The notes: generated by a model not told the origin, from the sequence alone. Shown: positions 1-7,209, numbered from the stretch's first letter. The stretch is DNA of 19,409 nucleotides from Alphaproteobacteria bacterium UBA6149 (GCA_002423155.1 DIUV01000005.1:10833-30241), one strand, 5' to 3'. Program-made: numbers and translations.

Positions 1-69
1 CACAAGGCGGGGATGACAACCGAGACAGCAGAAAAACTATTATCATCCAATGCGTTGCAGCCTTATTAA
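1..69 (+). CDS. C-terminal fragment of an unidentified protein
   Basis: Frame 1 is open from the window edge to a TAA at 67-69 and gives a 22-residue tail (HKAGMTTETAEKLLSSNALQ, then PY). The helix-like pattern with a final 'EKLL..NAL' resembles the end of amidohydrolase-type metal hydrolases (often 'EKIL.GNA..L'), but 22 residues are too few to identify a family. It is convergent with proC. The call rests only on an open frame with protein-like composition at the edge; it could be chance. Confidence 0.35.
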   Translation, partial: HKAGMTTETAEKLLSSNALQPY

Positions 70-114
70 CCTTACTATCGTGTAGAGTGGCTGTCGGGTA
101 GTGTTTTGAATAAC

Positions 115-918
115 CTAAGCGCTTAATTCTTTTGAACGCTGACAGGCGCTTGCAATAGTTGCGTCCAACAATTCCTGCAACTTACCATCGCTCATCAAAA
201 CCCGTAATCCTGCGGCAGTTGTGCCATTAGGACTGGTGACATTTTCTCGCAAAATATTTAAATCTTCATCACTCATTAGCGCCATACCGGCACTGCCGCG
301 GACGGTCTGGCGGACGAGCATTTTTGCACTTATTTTATCTAATCCATTTTTTTCTGCCGCGGCAATCATCGCTTCCATAAAATAAAATATATAGGCAGGA
401 CCACTGCCACAAACCGCGGTTACTACATCCATTTGCTGTTCATTCGCCAGCCATAATATTTCCCCAGTGGGTTGGAGGAGATTTTCGGCGATAATCATAT
501 CTTCGGGAATGATTTTGGTATTAGCAAAAAGCGCGGTCATCCCCTCCCCTATCATAGTAGGAGTATTGGGCATCACCCGGATTACGCGTGCCGCTGTACC
601 CAATTTTTCTGCATAAAAATCTAGCTTTTTACCAGCTGCTACAGATAGATATAGTGGATTATAAGCAAATTTCCTGGCATATAATGGCAAAATTTCTGCC
701 AGCATCTGCGGCTTCACCGCAAATAAAATTACTTGCGGAAGAAAATTATCAGGCAATTCTTCCATGGTTTTAAAATATTTCACACCAGAAATATCTACGC
801 TCTCATCTATTTTTATAGGAGAGGGTTTAACTATATAAATATCCGTAATTCCCACACGCAGCCAAGCGGTGAGCAAGGCACGTCCCATATTGCCGCAACC
901 AACTAATAAAATACTCAA
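115..918 (-). CDS. proC: pyrroline-5-carboxylate reductase
   Basis: Last step of proline synthesis in the cytoplasm: NAD(P)H-dependent reduction of 1-pyrroline-5-carboxylate. The N-terminal Rossmann motif GCGNMG lies at residues 7-12. The C-terminal dimerisation domain carries the family signature VTSPNGTTAAGL. The frame is open upstream to an ATG at 966, but that would overlap the preceding gene by 47 bp and add residues absent from the family. I chose the TTG at 918-916: it immediately precedes the conserved SILLVGCGNMG, has a GAGAGG ribosome site 5 nt upstream, and follows the stop of the YbjN gene by one base. The product is then 267 aa, the usual size. Translation is very likely coupled to the upstream gene. 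The function is secure; the start is probable. Confidence 0.95.
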   Translation of the reverse strand: MSILLVGCGNMGRALLTAWLRVGITDIYIVKPSPIKIDESVDISGVKYFKTMEELPDNFLPQVILFAVKPQMLAEILPLYARKFAYNPLYLSVAAGKKLDFYAEKLGTAARVIRVMPNTPTMIGEGMTALFANTKIIPEDMIIAENLLQPTGEILWLANEQQMDVVTAVCGSGPAYIFYFMEAMIAAAEKNGLDKISAKMLVRQTVRGSAGMALMSDEDLNILRENVTSPNGTTAAGLRVLMSDGKLQELLDATIASACQRSKELSA

Positions 919-919
919 A

Positions 920-1423
920 CTACGCCTCTCCACAAGTATCAAACATTGAGAATTTAAGTGCTTCAACAGGTTTTTGTCCTGCCCAGACTACCGACTGAAA
1001 TGCAGGATAAAAACGCTCACACTCACTCACGGCAATATCAACTAATTCTTCCAGCTGCTCATGAGTAATTCCATTTCCGCCTTTTAACAATATTCCGTGG
1101 CGGAAAGAAAGACCGCCATCTTCGGAACATAAATCAAAATGACCTAACCACATACGCTCATTTATCAAAGCTAATAATTCTTGAATTTGCGGCCATGCGT
1201 GACGAGCTATTTTCATGTCATAGCTACAAGAAAACATTAATCCGCCTAAATCTTCCTGCCAAGTAAACCACAAACGATAATGACACCAACCACCAGCAAT
1301 TTCGGCAATTAATTCCTCTTCAATCGGACGGTCAAAAGCCCAGTCGCGTTGCGCTGCAACCTGCTCTGCCAAGTCCACAGGATTAGCGACAGAAGTTTCA
1401 AAATCCATAGAGAGTACTGCCAT
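920..1423 (-). CDS. YbjN-domain protein
   Basis: A 167-aa soluble protein without signal peptide or membrane segments. The sequence (WAFDR near residue 28, then YRLWFTWQEDLGGLMFSCS and SFRHGILLKGG) fits the YbjN family, whose fold resembles type III secretion chaperones and whose biochemical role is not established. From general knowledge, YbjN genes directly upstream of proC are common in Alphaproteobacteria. The ATG is preceded by AAAGGAG 8 nt upstream, a strong ribosome site. The stop is one base from the TTG start of proC, so the two genes form a coupled pair, which suggests a link to proline metabolism or simply conserved co-expression. No clear -35/-10 pair was found upstream; TATTAT near 1460 (minus strand) is a possible -10. 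Confidence 0.85.
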   Translation of the reverse strand: MAVLSMDFETSVANPVDLAEQVAAQRDWAFDRPIEEELIAEIAGGWCHYRLWFTWQEDLGGLMFSCSYDMKIARHAWPQIQELLALINERMWLGHFDLCSEDGGLSFRHGILLKGGNGITHEQLEELVDIAVSECERFYPAFQSVVWAGQKPVEALKFSMFDTCGEA

Positions 1424-1524
1424 ACGCTATGCTCCTTTTGTTGGGTGGAATTTCCAAATGATAATAGCGACTAATTTTATAAATACTACGAAAATTTACA
1501 AAATATGGTATTAAATTTTTTAAC

Positions 1525-1541
1525 TATACTCTATATAGAGT
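1525..1541 (+). promoter_or_regulatory. perfect 14-bp palindrome overlapping a possible -10, upstream of the exchanger
   Basis: ACTCTATATAGAGT at 1528-1541 is its own reverse complement. It overlaps a possible -10 (TATACT, 1525-1530) and ends 23 bp before the ATG of the exchanger gene. No good -35 lies at the right distance. It could be a repressor operator, or a chance palindrome in an AT-rich spacer. Confidence 0.25.
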
Positions 1542-1564
1542 TTATAAAATAAAGTGGAGAGAAA

Positions 1565-2572
1565 ATGTTTTTATTTACTATAGAGTTATTATTTACATTA
1601 TTAGTCATCTTAGCATCTGCGGAAATTTTTACTAATGCGTTAGAAAATTTTGGTGAAAGATTTGGTATTTCCGAAGGCACAACTGGCTCATTATTCGCCG
1701 CGATTGGAACCGCACTGCCCGAAACTTTAGTTCCTATATTAGCTATTTTTGCTGGCACTAGCGATATAAAAACAAATGAAGAAATAAGTGTGGGAGCAAT
1801 TTTAGGAGCGCCGTTGATGCTCTCAACTTTGACAATTTTTATGATGGGAATTGCCGCCATAAAAAAACGCGGAATTAATGGAAAAATTACTCCCGAGATA
1901 ACAGGTTTTTCTCGTGATATGAATTTCTTTTTACTTGCCTTTTCACTAGCCGCATTGGCTATGTTTATTCCTCATGATAATCTATTTATACGCATGGGAT
2001 TAAGCGTGGTTTGTTTGAGTTTCTATCCCATTTATATATTCCGCACCGTAAGTTCTTCCAAGCAATTAGTAGAAGAAGGACATGGAACTGTTGCCGAACA
2101 TTCATTATTTTTTACACGAATAGGATTAAAAGATAATGACAGCACGATTATAATTCAGCTTATTTTTTCATTAGCGGCATTGATTATGGGAGCAAAGTTT
2201 TTTGTACATGCCATTGGTGGAACGGCAAAATTATTAGAAATATCACCTTTATTAATTTCGTTACTCATCATTCCTATTGCCACTGAATTACCCGAAAAAA
2301 TAAACAGTATTTTGTGGATAAGAAGAGGAAAAGATACGCTGGCATTTGGCAACATCACTGGCGCTATGGTATTTCAAGGCAGCCTGCTACCTGCAATTGG
2401 TATTATGATAACCCCTTGGCAGGCAGATTACACCACGATAATTGGTATAATTATAACTCTAATCTCCGCTGTTTGGCTGCGCCTACATGCTAATGAAAAA
2501 GGCATAACCATCCTCAACCTTATGCCCTGCGGAATATTATATTTTGCTTATTGGATGATTATGATTGGGTAG
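1565..2572 (+). CDS. CaCA-family cation/calcium exchanger
   Basis: A polytopic inner-membrane antiporter of the Ca2+/cation (NCX/YrbG-type) superfamily, 335 aa, with about ten hydrophobic segments. The two inverted alpha repeats are visible: alpha-1 around residues 38-60 with GTALPET (48-54), and alpha-2 around residues 226-262 with ATELPE near residue 240. The acidic residue next to proline in each is the known cation-binding pattern of this superfamily. The substrate (calcium, sodium or another cation) cannot be told from sequence. The start has GGAGAG 4 nt upstream, close but usable. The gene is alone on its strand, and its last 14 bp overlap the end of the convergent dehydrogenase gene. 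Its promoter region contains the palindrome at 1528-1541. Confidence 0.88.
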   Translation: MFLFTIELLFTLLVILASAEIFTNALENFGERFGISEGTTGSLFAAIGTALPETLVPILAIFAGTSDIKTNEEISVGAILGAPLMLSTLTIFMMGIAAIKKRGINGKITPEITGFSRDMNFFLLAFSLAALAMFIPHDNLFIRMGLSVVCLSFYPIYIFRTVSSSKQLVEEGHGTVAEHSLFFTRIGLKDNDSTIIIQLIFSLAALIMGAKFFVHAIGGTAKLLEISPLLISLLIIPIATELPEKINSILWIRRGKDTLAFGNITGAMVFQGSLLPAIGIMITPWQADYTTIIGIIITLISAVWLRLHANEKGITILNLMPCGILYFAYWMIMIG

Positions 2573-3401
2573 TTATGCTAGTAGCCACAGACTCTGCTTC
2601 CCACGCAGCAATTTCTTTTTGAAAACCACCCATCTTCGCGCGGATTCGCTCGATTGCTACTTGTCCCAAAGGTAATCTTAAAGGTGGATTGGGATGCTTA
2701 ACTGCTTTTATAATCAACTCTGCCCCTTTTTGTGGGTCTCCTGGTTGTTTACCGCTGTATCCTTTTATTTGATTATACATTGCGTGTGCTGTTGGCGCAT
2801 AATCGGCAATTAATTTTTCTGCCGTTTGCGATGAACCGCCGGCCCAATGCGTGCGGAATGGTCCGGGTTCGACAATTAGCACTTTAATCCCCAATGGTGC
2901 TACTTCTTGCGACAACGCTTCGGAAAAACCTTCCAGCGCATATTTGCTGGCATTATATATGCCCAAACCAGCCAAAGAACAAAAGCCCGCAACAGAGGAT
3001 ATTTGCACTATAGAGCCAGATTTTTGCGCGCGCATAAACGGCAACACTGCTTGAGTTAGAGCCAATGCGCCAAAGAAATTGGTTTCCATCTGTGCGCGAG
3101 CTTGCGCTAAGCTGATTTCTTCCACCGCACCAAACAAACCATAACCTGCATTATTTACTAACACGTCAATAGTTTTATGTTCGGCGATAATTTTGCTTAT
3201 AATGCTTTCTAAAGTTTCCGTCTTAGTTACATCTAACTTTACAGCGGAGGCCTTATCTGCATATTTTTTATTAAACTCGGCTACTTGCTCATCTTTACGC
3301 AAACTACCCACCACATAGTCACCCTGCGCAATAATAGCATCCACCAAGCAATTACCAAACCCACTGGAAACCCCGGTGACTAACCATATTTTTTTGTGCA
3401 T
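2559..3401 (-). CDS. short-chain dehydrogenase/reductase (classical SDR)
   Basis: A 280-aa NAD(P)-dependent oxidoreductase with a complete classical SDR core: cofactor motif TGVSSGFG (9-16), LVNNAG (81-86), catalytic serine in ISSVAG (134-139), and the YNASK active site (Y149, K153), followed by VEPGPFRTHW. The long C-terminal part and the G-F-G of the glycine motif fit the 'oxidoreductase, SDR family' group that acts on unknown small alcohols or ketones; no substrate can be named. I start at ATG 3401 rather than at an in-frame TTG two codons upstream, since the ATG directly precedes the first beta strand and has an AGG 7 nt upstream. It lies downstream of the prepilin gene but is separated from it by a terminator, so it probably has its own promoter. 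Confidence 0.92.
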   Translation of the reverse strand: MHKKIWLVTGVSSGFGNCLVDAIIAQGDYVVGSLRKDEQVAEFNKKYADKASAVKLDVTKTETLESIISKIIAEHKTIDVLVNNAGYGLFGAVEEISLAQARAQMETNFFGALALTQAVLPFMRAQKSGSIVQISSVAGFCSLAGLGIYNASKYALEGFSEALSQEVAPLGIKVLIVEPGPFRTHWAGGSSQTAEKLIADYAPTAHAMYNQIKGYSGKQPGDPQKGAELIIKAVKHPNPPLRLPLGQVAIERIRAKMGGFQKEIAAWEAESVATSITTQS

Positions 3402-3414
3402 AAACAAACCTATA

Positions 3415-3452
3415 ATAAAAAAGTGGCGACTAAATATTATTTAGCCGCCACT
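3415..3452 (-). terminator. intrinsic terminator of the prepilin gene
   Basis: Two 14-nt arms (3422-3435 and 3439-3452) pair with a single A/C mismatch around a 3-nt loop (AGTGGCGACTAAAT against ATTTAGCCGCCACT). On the minus strand the stem is followed at once by a run of six T and then ATTATA. The position, 24 bp after the prepilin stop and 21 bp before the dehydrogenase start, fits a terminator for the prepilin transcript. Confidence 0.8.
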
Positions 3453-3475
3453 ATAATTTATAAATTAAGTATTGT

Positions 3476-4294
3476 TTAGTTAAATCTGAAGTTTAACTGA
3501 CAAAGTGGGCTGTTTTGTACTGCGTTGGCGAGGTCTGTATTATAAATACCTGCAACGGCAGAACAGTTAGCAACGTTAAGAGCAAGTGCAGTAGTAAATA
3601 TAGTTGCACTTGCAGCTGTAGTTTCTGAAGCAGTAACCGAACCACCTGTAGTGGTATTATCATCCATTTTACGATCAATATTACCAGCTTCATTAGGTGA
3701 CATTACGTTAAGCATAGTATATTCACCTGTAACAGCTGCAACTGAACTAATTCCTCCAACGTGGAAAAAATTCAATCCTCCATTACTAAATACAGTTACA
3801 TAATTACCTCTAGCCATCTTAGCATCAGGAAAATAAGTTGGCACAGCGGCGGTGGCAACTGCAGCGATTGCATCTGTAGCTGCACTGAAATTTTTATCAA
3901 TTAATTGAGAGCTAGTTAGATCTCGCCAAAAAATACCAGTTTCACACCCCAACAACTGACCAGCAGCAACAATACCACAAGCCTCAAGCACGCTATTACC
4001 ATCTCCATGACCTGCGGCACCAGTACGTGCAGGTAAGAAACCATGATTAGTTGCCTCAGTGCTGGCAATATCACCAGGAATATAACCATATTTATCGCGG
4101 AAAGTATTAACCGCAGAACTATAACCTTGAATTTGAGCAATTTGTGAACGGATAGTTGCGGCTTTAATCATATCCTGACCAACTAATACCCCACCGATAA
4201 TTAGACCAATAATTACCAATACGATGGCTAACTCTACCAAAGTAAAACCTGATTGTTTATTATCAAGCGGTTTTATTTTACATGTGTTACTCAT
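3476..4294 (-). CDS. type IV pilin-like prepilin
   Basis: A 272-aa surface-fibre subunit with a class III signal: a short basic leader ending in KQSG, cleavage expected before F, then FTLVELAIVLVIIGLIIGGV with the conserved Glu at mature position 5, as used by PilD-type prepilin peptidase. The mature N-terminal helix runs into QDMIKAATIRSQIAQIQ. FRDKYGYIPGDI and a later IFWRDL...LID resemble a group of pseudopilin-like proteins. Four cysteines form two candidate disulfide pairs, ACGI.../LGCE mid-protein and NCSA.../PLCQ at the C terminus. I chose ATG 4294 because AGGAG lies 8 nt upstream; the frame is open 21 codons further, but that would add a hydrophobic segment before the leader. No assembly genes (PilB/C/D, GspE) are nearby. 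A terminator follows. The role (pilus, secretion or DNA uptake) is open. Confidence 0.88.
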   Translation of the reverse strand: MSNTCKIKPLDNKQSGFTLVELAIVLVIIGLIIGGVLVGQDMIKAATIRSQIAQIQGYSSAVNTFRDKYGYIPGDIASTEATNHGFLPARTGAAGHGDGNSVLEACGIVAAGQLLGCETGIFWRDLTSSQLIDKNFSAATDAIAAVATAAVPTYFPDAKMARGNYVTVFSNGGLNFFHVGGISSVAAVTGEYTMLNVMSPNEAGNIDRKMDDNTTTGGSVTASETTAASATIFTTALALNVANCSAVAGIYNTDLANAVQNSPLCQLNFRFN

Positions 4295-4516
4295 TGACGA
4301 TACTCCTGTTTGTTTTACAATTATTATGCCTATTGTGCATAGAGCATAAAATAACATGTAATTTATAAATTAATCGTTAATTTATTTACAATGGTTAACT
4401 TTTATTTTGCTTGTTTTGCGTTTATTTTGTTAACAACAGTGATATATTAGCATCAACAAAAATTACAGAACATAAATTGTCATACAAACTTAACATGCTT
4501 TTTGTTTTAGCAATGC

Positions 4517-4522
4517 TATAAT
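4517..4522 (+). promoter_or_regulatory. consensus -10 box for the small membrane protein
   Basis: A perfect TATAAT ends 6 bp before the ATG at 4529, so a transcript begun at the usual distance would start at or next to the start codon. No good -35 is seen at 16-18 bp upstream (TTAACA lies 21 bp away). Confidence 0.35.
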
Positions 4523-4528
4523 AACAGC

Positions 4529-5035
4529 ATGGAAAATGTATCATCAGTTGATTTGAGCGTATTTAAACGGCGGGAAGCGAATACCGTCTGGGAGAAAGTG
4601 CGCGGATTTTTTGCTGGAGCCATACCAGCGGTTTTGCCGGGCGCTGCCTTTGGTGGTGGTGTGGGGGCAATTGCTCTGCTTGCTTCTACTTTTATGAGTG
4701 GTGGCAGTCTTTTGCCTTATACTCTGCCGATATTATTATCATCGGTAATTGGTGGCGGAGTGCTTTCTGCTTCTTTGGGGGGGATTACCACTTCTAAACA
4801 ATGTGAAGAAACTGCGCTCAGACTTAACCATGATTTAGAGAATCTGGCGCATAAATATGCCGCACAAGCAACAGGATTAGCGGAAAATCCCAACAAGGAA
4901 CGCCCGGGATTTTTGCAAAATATCATCGAAAAAGGTGAACAAGGGGCAAAGAATACTCTAAGTCATGTAGAAAAATATATGAATGATAAGGGAAATGAGC
5001 TTTTAGCTCCTAAGGATAATAATCTTCCTCGCTAA
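4529..5035 (+). CDS. small two-helix membrane protein of unknown function
   Basis: I do not recognise this 168-aa protein. A polar N terminus (1-26, with KRRE) is followed by two hydrophobic, glycine- and alanine-rich segments (about 27-57 and 61-85) separated by a short MSGGS turn, which suggests a helical hairpin in the membrane. Residues 90-168 are hydrophilic and probably helical (CEETALRLNHDLENLAHKY), ending in charged, flexible sequence. The glycine-rich hairpin is seen in holin-like, bacteriocin-like and colicin-tail proteins, but no motif supports any of these. There is no ribosome site before the ATG and a TATAAT sits 7 bp upstream, so the mRNA may be leaderless. It is convergent with mutT with a 7-bp gap. 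Codon use and protein-like composition make it likely real. Confidence 0.65.
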   Translation: MENVSSVDLSVFKRREANTVWEKVRGFFAGAIPAVLPGAAFGGGVGAIALLASTFMSGGSLLPYTLPILLSSVIGGGVLSASLGGITTSKQCEETALRLNHDLENLAHKYAAQATGLAENPNKERPGFLQNIIEKGEQGAKNTLSHVEKYMNDKGNELLAPKDNNLPR

Positions 5036-5042
5036 AAATAAG

Positions 5043-5507
5043 TTAAACCAGACTCATTAATGCAGTCACCAATGGCTTATCGGCTGGGGGCATAGCTAGT
5101 TTATGAATTTCGTTTATATTATACCATCCTAATTCCTGCCCTTCTAATGCTTGGGGAATTCCGTGCCAGCGGCGACATATATATAATAATAGTAATAATG
5201 TCTGTTCTTCGTCGGGAGCATCCCAAACAGCTAAAGGATTACAGCCGCCTTCAGGGGCAATGCTGGTACCTGCGTCATAATTCAGAGGAAAAGTTACAAA
5301 ACTTGCCTCACTTAAGCAGCAAGGGGCGGTTAATATTCCTAGTTCTTCGCGCAATTCACGCACTAATGCTTCTTTGGGAGTTTCGCCTTCGTCAATTTTT
5401 CCTCCGGGGAATTCCCACAGACCTGCCATGGTTTTACCTTCGGGGCGTTTGGCAAGCAGAATTTTTCCGTCTTCATCTATCAGGGCAACGGCGGATACTT
5501 TTAACAT
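5043..5507 (-). CDS. mutT: 8-oxo-dGTP diphosphatase (MutT-type Nudix hydrolase) with an internal insertion
   Basis: It sanitises the nucleotide pool by hydrolysing 8-oxo-dGTP to the monophosphate. The complete Nudix box lies at residues 36-58 (G-x5-E-x7-REL-REEL-GI), preceded by GLWEFPGG. The C-terminal part (YICRRWHGIP, then EGQELGW and MPPADKPLV) closely follows alphaproteobacterial MutT. Between the strand ending SFVTF and LLLLLYICRRW there are about 24 extra residues (roughly 76-100, including TSIAPEGGCNPLAVWDAPDE) that I do not expect in the family; the frame is kept. I start at ATG 5507, beside the first strand LKVSAVALI; an in-frame GTG lies three codons upstream. It is in the same direction as argJ but 475 bp away, across repeat elements. 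At 154 aa it is longer than the typical 130-135 aa. Confidence 0.9.
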   Translation of the reverse strand: MLKVSAVALIDEDGKILLAKRPEGKTMAGLWEFPGGKIDEGETPKEALVRELREELGILTAPCCLSEASFVTFPLNYDAGTSIAPEGGCNPLAVWDAPDEEQTLLLLLYICRRWHGIPQALEGQELGWYNINEIHKLAMPPADKPLVTALMSLV

Positions 5508-5530
5508 AAAGAACACCAGAATAAACTGCT

Positions 5531-5695
5531 CCCTCTGGGAGAGGGTCGGGGTGAAGGAAGCCCTTTAAAAACAAAGTGCTTTTTATGGGACAAAAAATTG
5601 ATATTAAAAGACAAAAAACAATCTCCAATTTTGTGGATACTTCCCTTAACCCCTCCCTCTCCCCCCTCTGTTAGAAAAAATTGGGGGAGAGGGGG
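5531..5695. repeat. GC-rich inverted-repeat element between mutT and argJ
   Basis: Arms at 5537-5560 and 5640-5663 are imperfect inverted copies (GGGAGAGGG-TC-GGGGTGAAGGAAG against the reverse complement of the right arm GGGAGAGGG-A-GGGGTTAAGGGAAG) about 80 bp apart. The right arm also pairs locally: CCCTCTCCCCC (5655-5665) with GGGGGAGAGGG (5683-5693) around a 17-nt loop, and the left end has a small CCCTCT/AGAGGG hairpin (5531-5545). In a genome this AT-rich the composition stands out. The GGGAGAGGGTCGGGGTGA core is of the type seen in dispersed REP-like repeats in proteobacteria. No T tract follows directly, so it is not a clear terminator. Confidence 0.55.
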
Positions 5696-5730
5696 TTTAC
5701 CCGATTTTTTGAATGGTAAAAAGAACCCAT

Positions 5731-5963
5731 CCTACACGACAGTACTATTAACAACATGATTTTACATTATATAACAGCAAATTATATAGGGAATCCATCC
5801 GTTGTCATACCTATGCAGGGCGGTATCCATGCCTATCAACTAGCTTATGAGCCAATGGTTTGACATGGATACCGCCCTGCATAGGTATGACAACGGATTG
5901 GCTTTTGCAAAAAATCATTTTTATTCAATGTGATGGTGGTTGTTAATAGTGCTGTCGTATAGG
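5731..5963. repeat. long composite palindrome (outer inverted repeat around repeat copy 1)
   Basis: Outer arms at 5731-5755 and 5939-5963 match in 23 of 25 positions as an inverted repeat (left arm CCTACACGACAG, then TACTATTAACAAC). They lie at nearly equal distances (41 and 40 bp) from the inner 35-bp perfect arms at 5797-5831 and 5864-5898. The whole region is therefore one diverged palindrome of about 233 bp with a 32-bp centre. It begins 20 bp past the argJ stop on the argJ-downstream side and contains no open frame of note. Confidence 0.65.
5804..5891 (-). repeat. 88-bp palindromic repeat, copy 1
   Basis: The unit starts GTCATACC and ends GGTATGAC. Here its arms are perfectly complementary (part of 35-bp arms 5797-5831/5864-5898), and the 32-nt loop is not self-complementary. 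Read on the minus strand, that loop (TCAAACCATTGGCTCATAAG, then CTAGTTGATAGG) matches the loop of the copy at 7290-7377 in about 26 of 32 positions, which defines the orientation. It sits 92 bp downstream of argJ. No T tract follows on either strand, so transcription termination is not the evident role. Confidence 0.85.
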
Positions 5964-5982
5964 GTAAAAAAACCAGAAAAAA

Positions 5983-7209
5983 TTATGAGCGATAATCAGC
6001 GTTTATTTTTATATAATCATTCGTAAGATCACAGCCCCAAACCGTGGCGGCTCCCTCACCTACCCCAACATTTACCGCAAAAACCAGTTCGGCTTTTTTC
6101 ATATAATCCGCGCCGGCTTTTTCGCTGTAAGTTGAGGCAGTCTCACCTTTGCTTGCCACCAATATATCCCCAAAATGAATAGTTAGATTATCCCGGTCTG
6201 CCCACTCGCCCGATTTTCCTACCGCCATAACAATCCGCCCCCAATTGGGATCTTCGCCAGCGGCGGCGGTTTTTACTAAAGGAGAATTGGCAATCGACAA
6301 TCCAATATTACGTGCGGCTTCGTCATCTTCTGCACCGCTGATTTTTATGGTTAGTAATTTGCTGGCTCCTTCACCATCTCGAATAATTTGCAGGGCTAAA
6401 TCTTCCATCAATTCATATAAAGCGCGTTTAAAATCTTCTAATAATGAGGAACCTGCATCGGATATTTTTTCGTGCTTAGCTGTTGCGGTGGCAAATAATA
6501 TGGCTGTGTCACTAGTGGAAGTGTCGCTATCCACGGTTATGCAATTAAAAGTTTTCATCGCCGTGCGCCCCAGCAATGACTGTAAAATAGTTGCATCTAA
6601 ATCTGCATCAGTCACCATAAAAGCAAGCATAGTCGCCATATCAGGAGCAATCATGCCCGAACCTTTGGCGATGCCATTAATATTTACAATTACGTCACCA
6701 ATTTTGGCGCTGCGTGTAGCTAATTTAGGGAAAGTGTCGGTGGTCATAATTGCTTGCGCTGCGGACAACCAATCATCCTCTGCGAGATTTTTATGGGCAT
6801 TTGGCAATGCAGCAATTATTTTTTCTACTGGTAGTTTTTCACCAATCACCCCTGTGGAGGCAATAAAAATATTTTCTGGTGAGCATCCCAGCAATTTTGC
6901 GGTAGCCTGCGCGGTTTCTTCTACTGCCAATTGTCCTGCTTTGCCCGTAAACGCATTGGCATTACCAGAATTAACCACCAAAGCTTGGGCGGCTCCGCCC
7001 GAAGATACTTTGCGGCACCATTCAACCGGAGCAGAAGCGGTAAGCGAACGCGTGCAAACCGCCGCCGCCTGAGTGTTTTGGGGAAAAGTAAGTAATAATA
7101 AATCAGTACGATTTTTATAGCGTATTTCAGCCTCACAAGCAGAAAACTTCACCCCAGATAATGCAGGTAGAACTTGATAATTCTTGGGTGCTAGCGGTGA
7201 AGTTTTCAT
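5983..7209 (-). CDS. argJ: bifunctional glutamate N-acetyltransferase / ornithine acetyltransferase
   Basis: A 408-aa cytoplasmic enzyme of arginine synthesis that transfers acetyl from N-acetylornithine to glutamate; the bifunctional forms also use acetyl-CoA. The self-cleavage site that creates the alpha and beta chains is clear: KGSGMIAPDMATML, with T193 as the expected new N-terminal nucleophile. NSGNANAFTG (80-89) and the conserved C-terminal end KINADYRS are present, as is EDPNWGRI. The length matches the family. AAGGA lies 9 nt before the ATG. The gene is bracketed by two inverted copies of an 88-bp palindrome, 92 bp after the stop and 80 bp before the start. The order isomerase-argJ-mutT is familiar from Alphaproteobacteria, where secA often comes first; here addA is in that place. 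Whether it also has synthase activity cannot be read from sequence. Confidence 0.96.
   Translation of the reverse strand: MKTSPLAPKNYQVLPALSGVKFSACEAEIRYKNRTDLLLLTFPQNTQAAAVCTRSLTASAPVEWCRKVSSGGAAQALVVNSGNANAFTGKAGQLAVEETAQATAKLLGCSPENIFIASTGVIGEKLPVEKIIAALPNAHKNLAEDDWLSAAQAIMTTDTFPKLATRSAKIGDVIVNINGIAKGSGMIAPDMATMLAFMVTDADLDATILQSLLGRTAMKTFNCITVDSDTSTSDTAILFATATAKHEKISDAGSSLLEDFKRALYELMEDLALQIIRDGEGASKLLTIKISGAEDDEAARNIGLSIANSPLVKTAAAGEDPNWGRIVMAVGKSGEWADRDNLTIHFGDILVASKGETASTYSEKAGADYMKKAELVFAVNVGVGEGAATVWGCDLTNDYIKINADYRS

Noticed and set aside
919..966. Longer proC starting at the ATG at 966
   Set aside because: It would overlap the YbjN gene by 47 bp and add residues not seen in the family; the TTG at 918 has a proper ribosome site.
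4326..4342. TATGC/GCATA inverted repeat upstream of the prepilin gene as an operator
   Set aside because: Arms of only 5 bp in an AT-rich spacer are expected by chance; there is no supporting promoter.
5797..5898. Copy 1 palindrome as the argJ terminator
   Set aside because: No T tract follows the stem on the minus strand, and the same element also lies upstream of argJ, which does not suit a terminator.
6245..7072. Long plus-strand open frame (275 codons) opposite argJ
   Set aside because: It lies wholly antisense to a well-recognised argJ, has no ribosome site or recognisable protein, and is explained by codon bias of the real gene.
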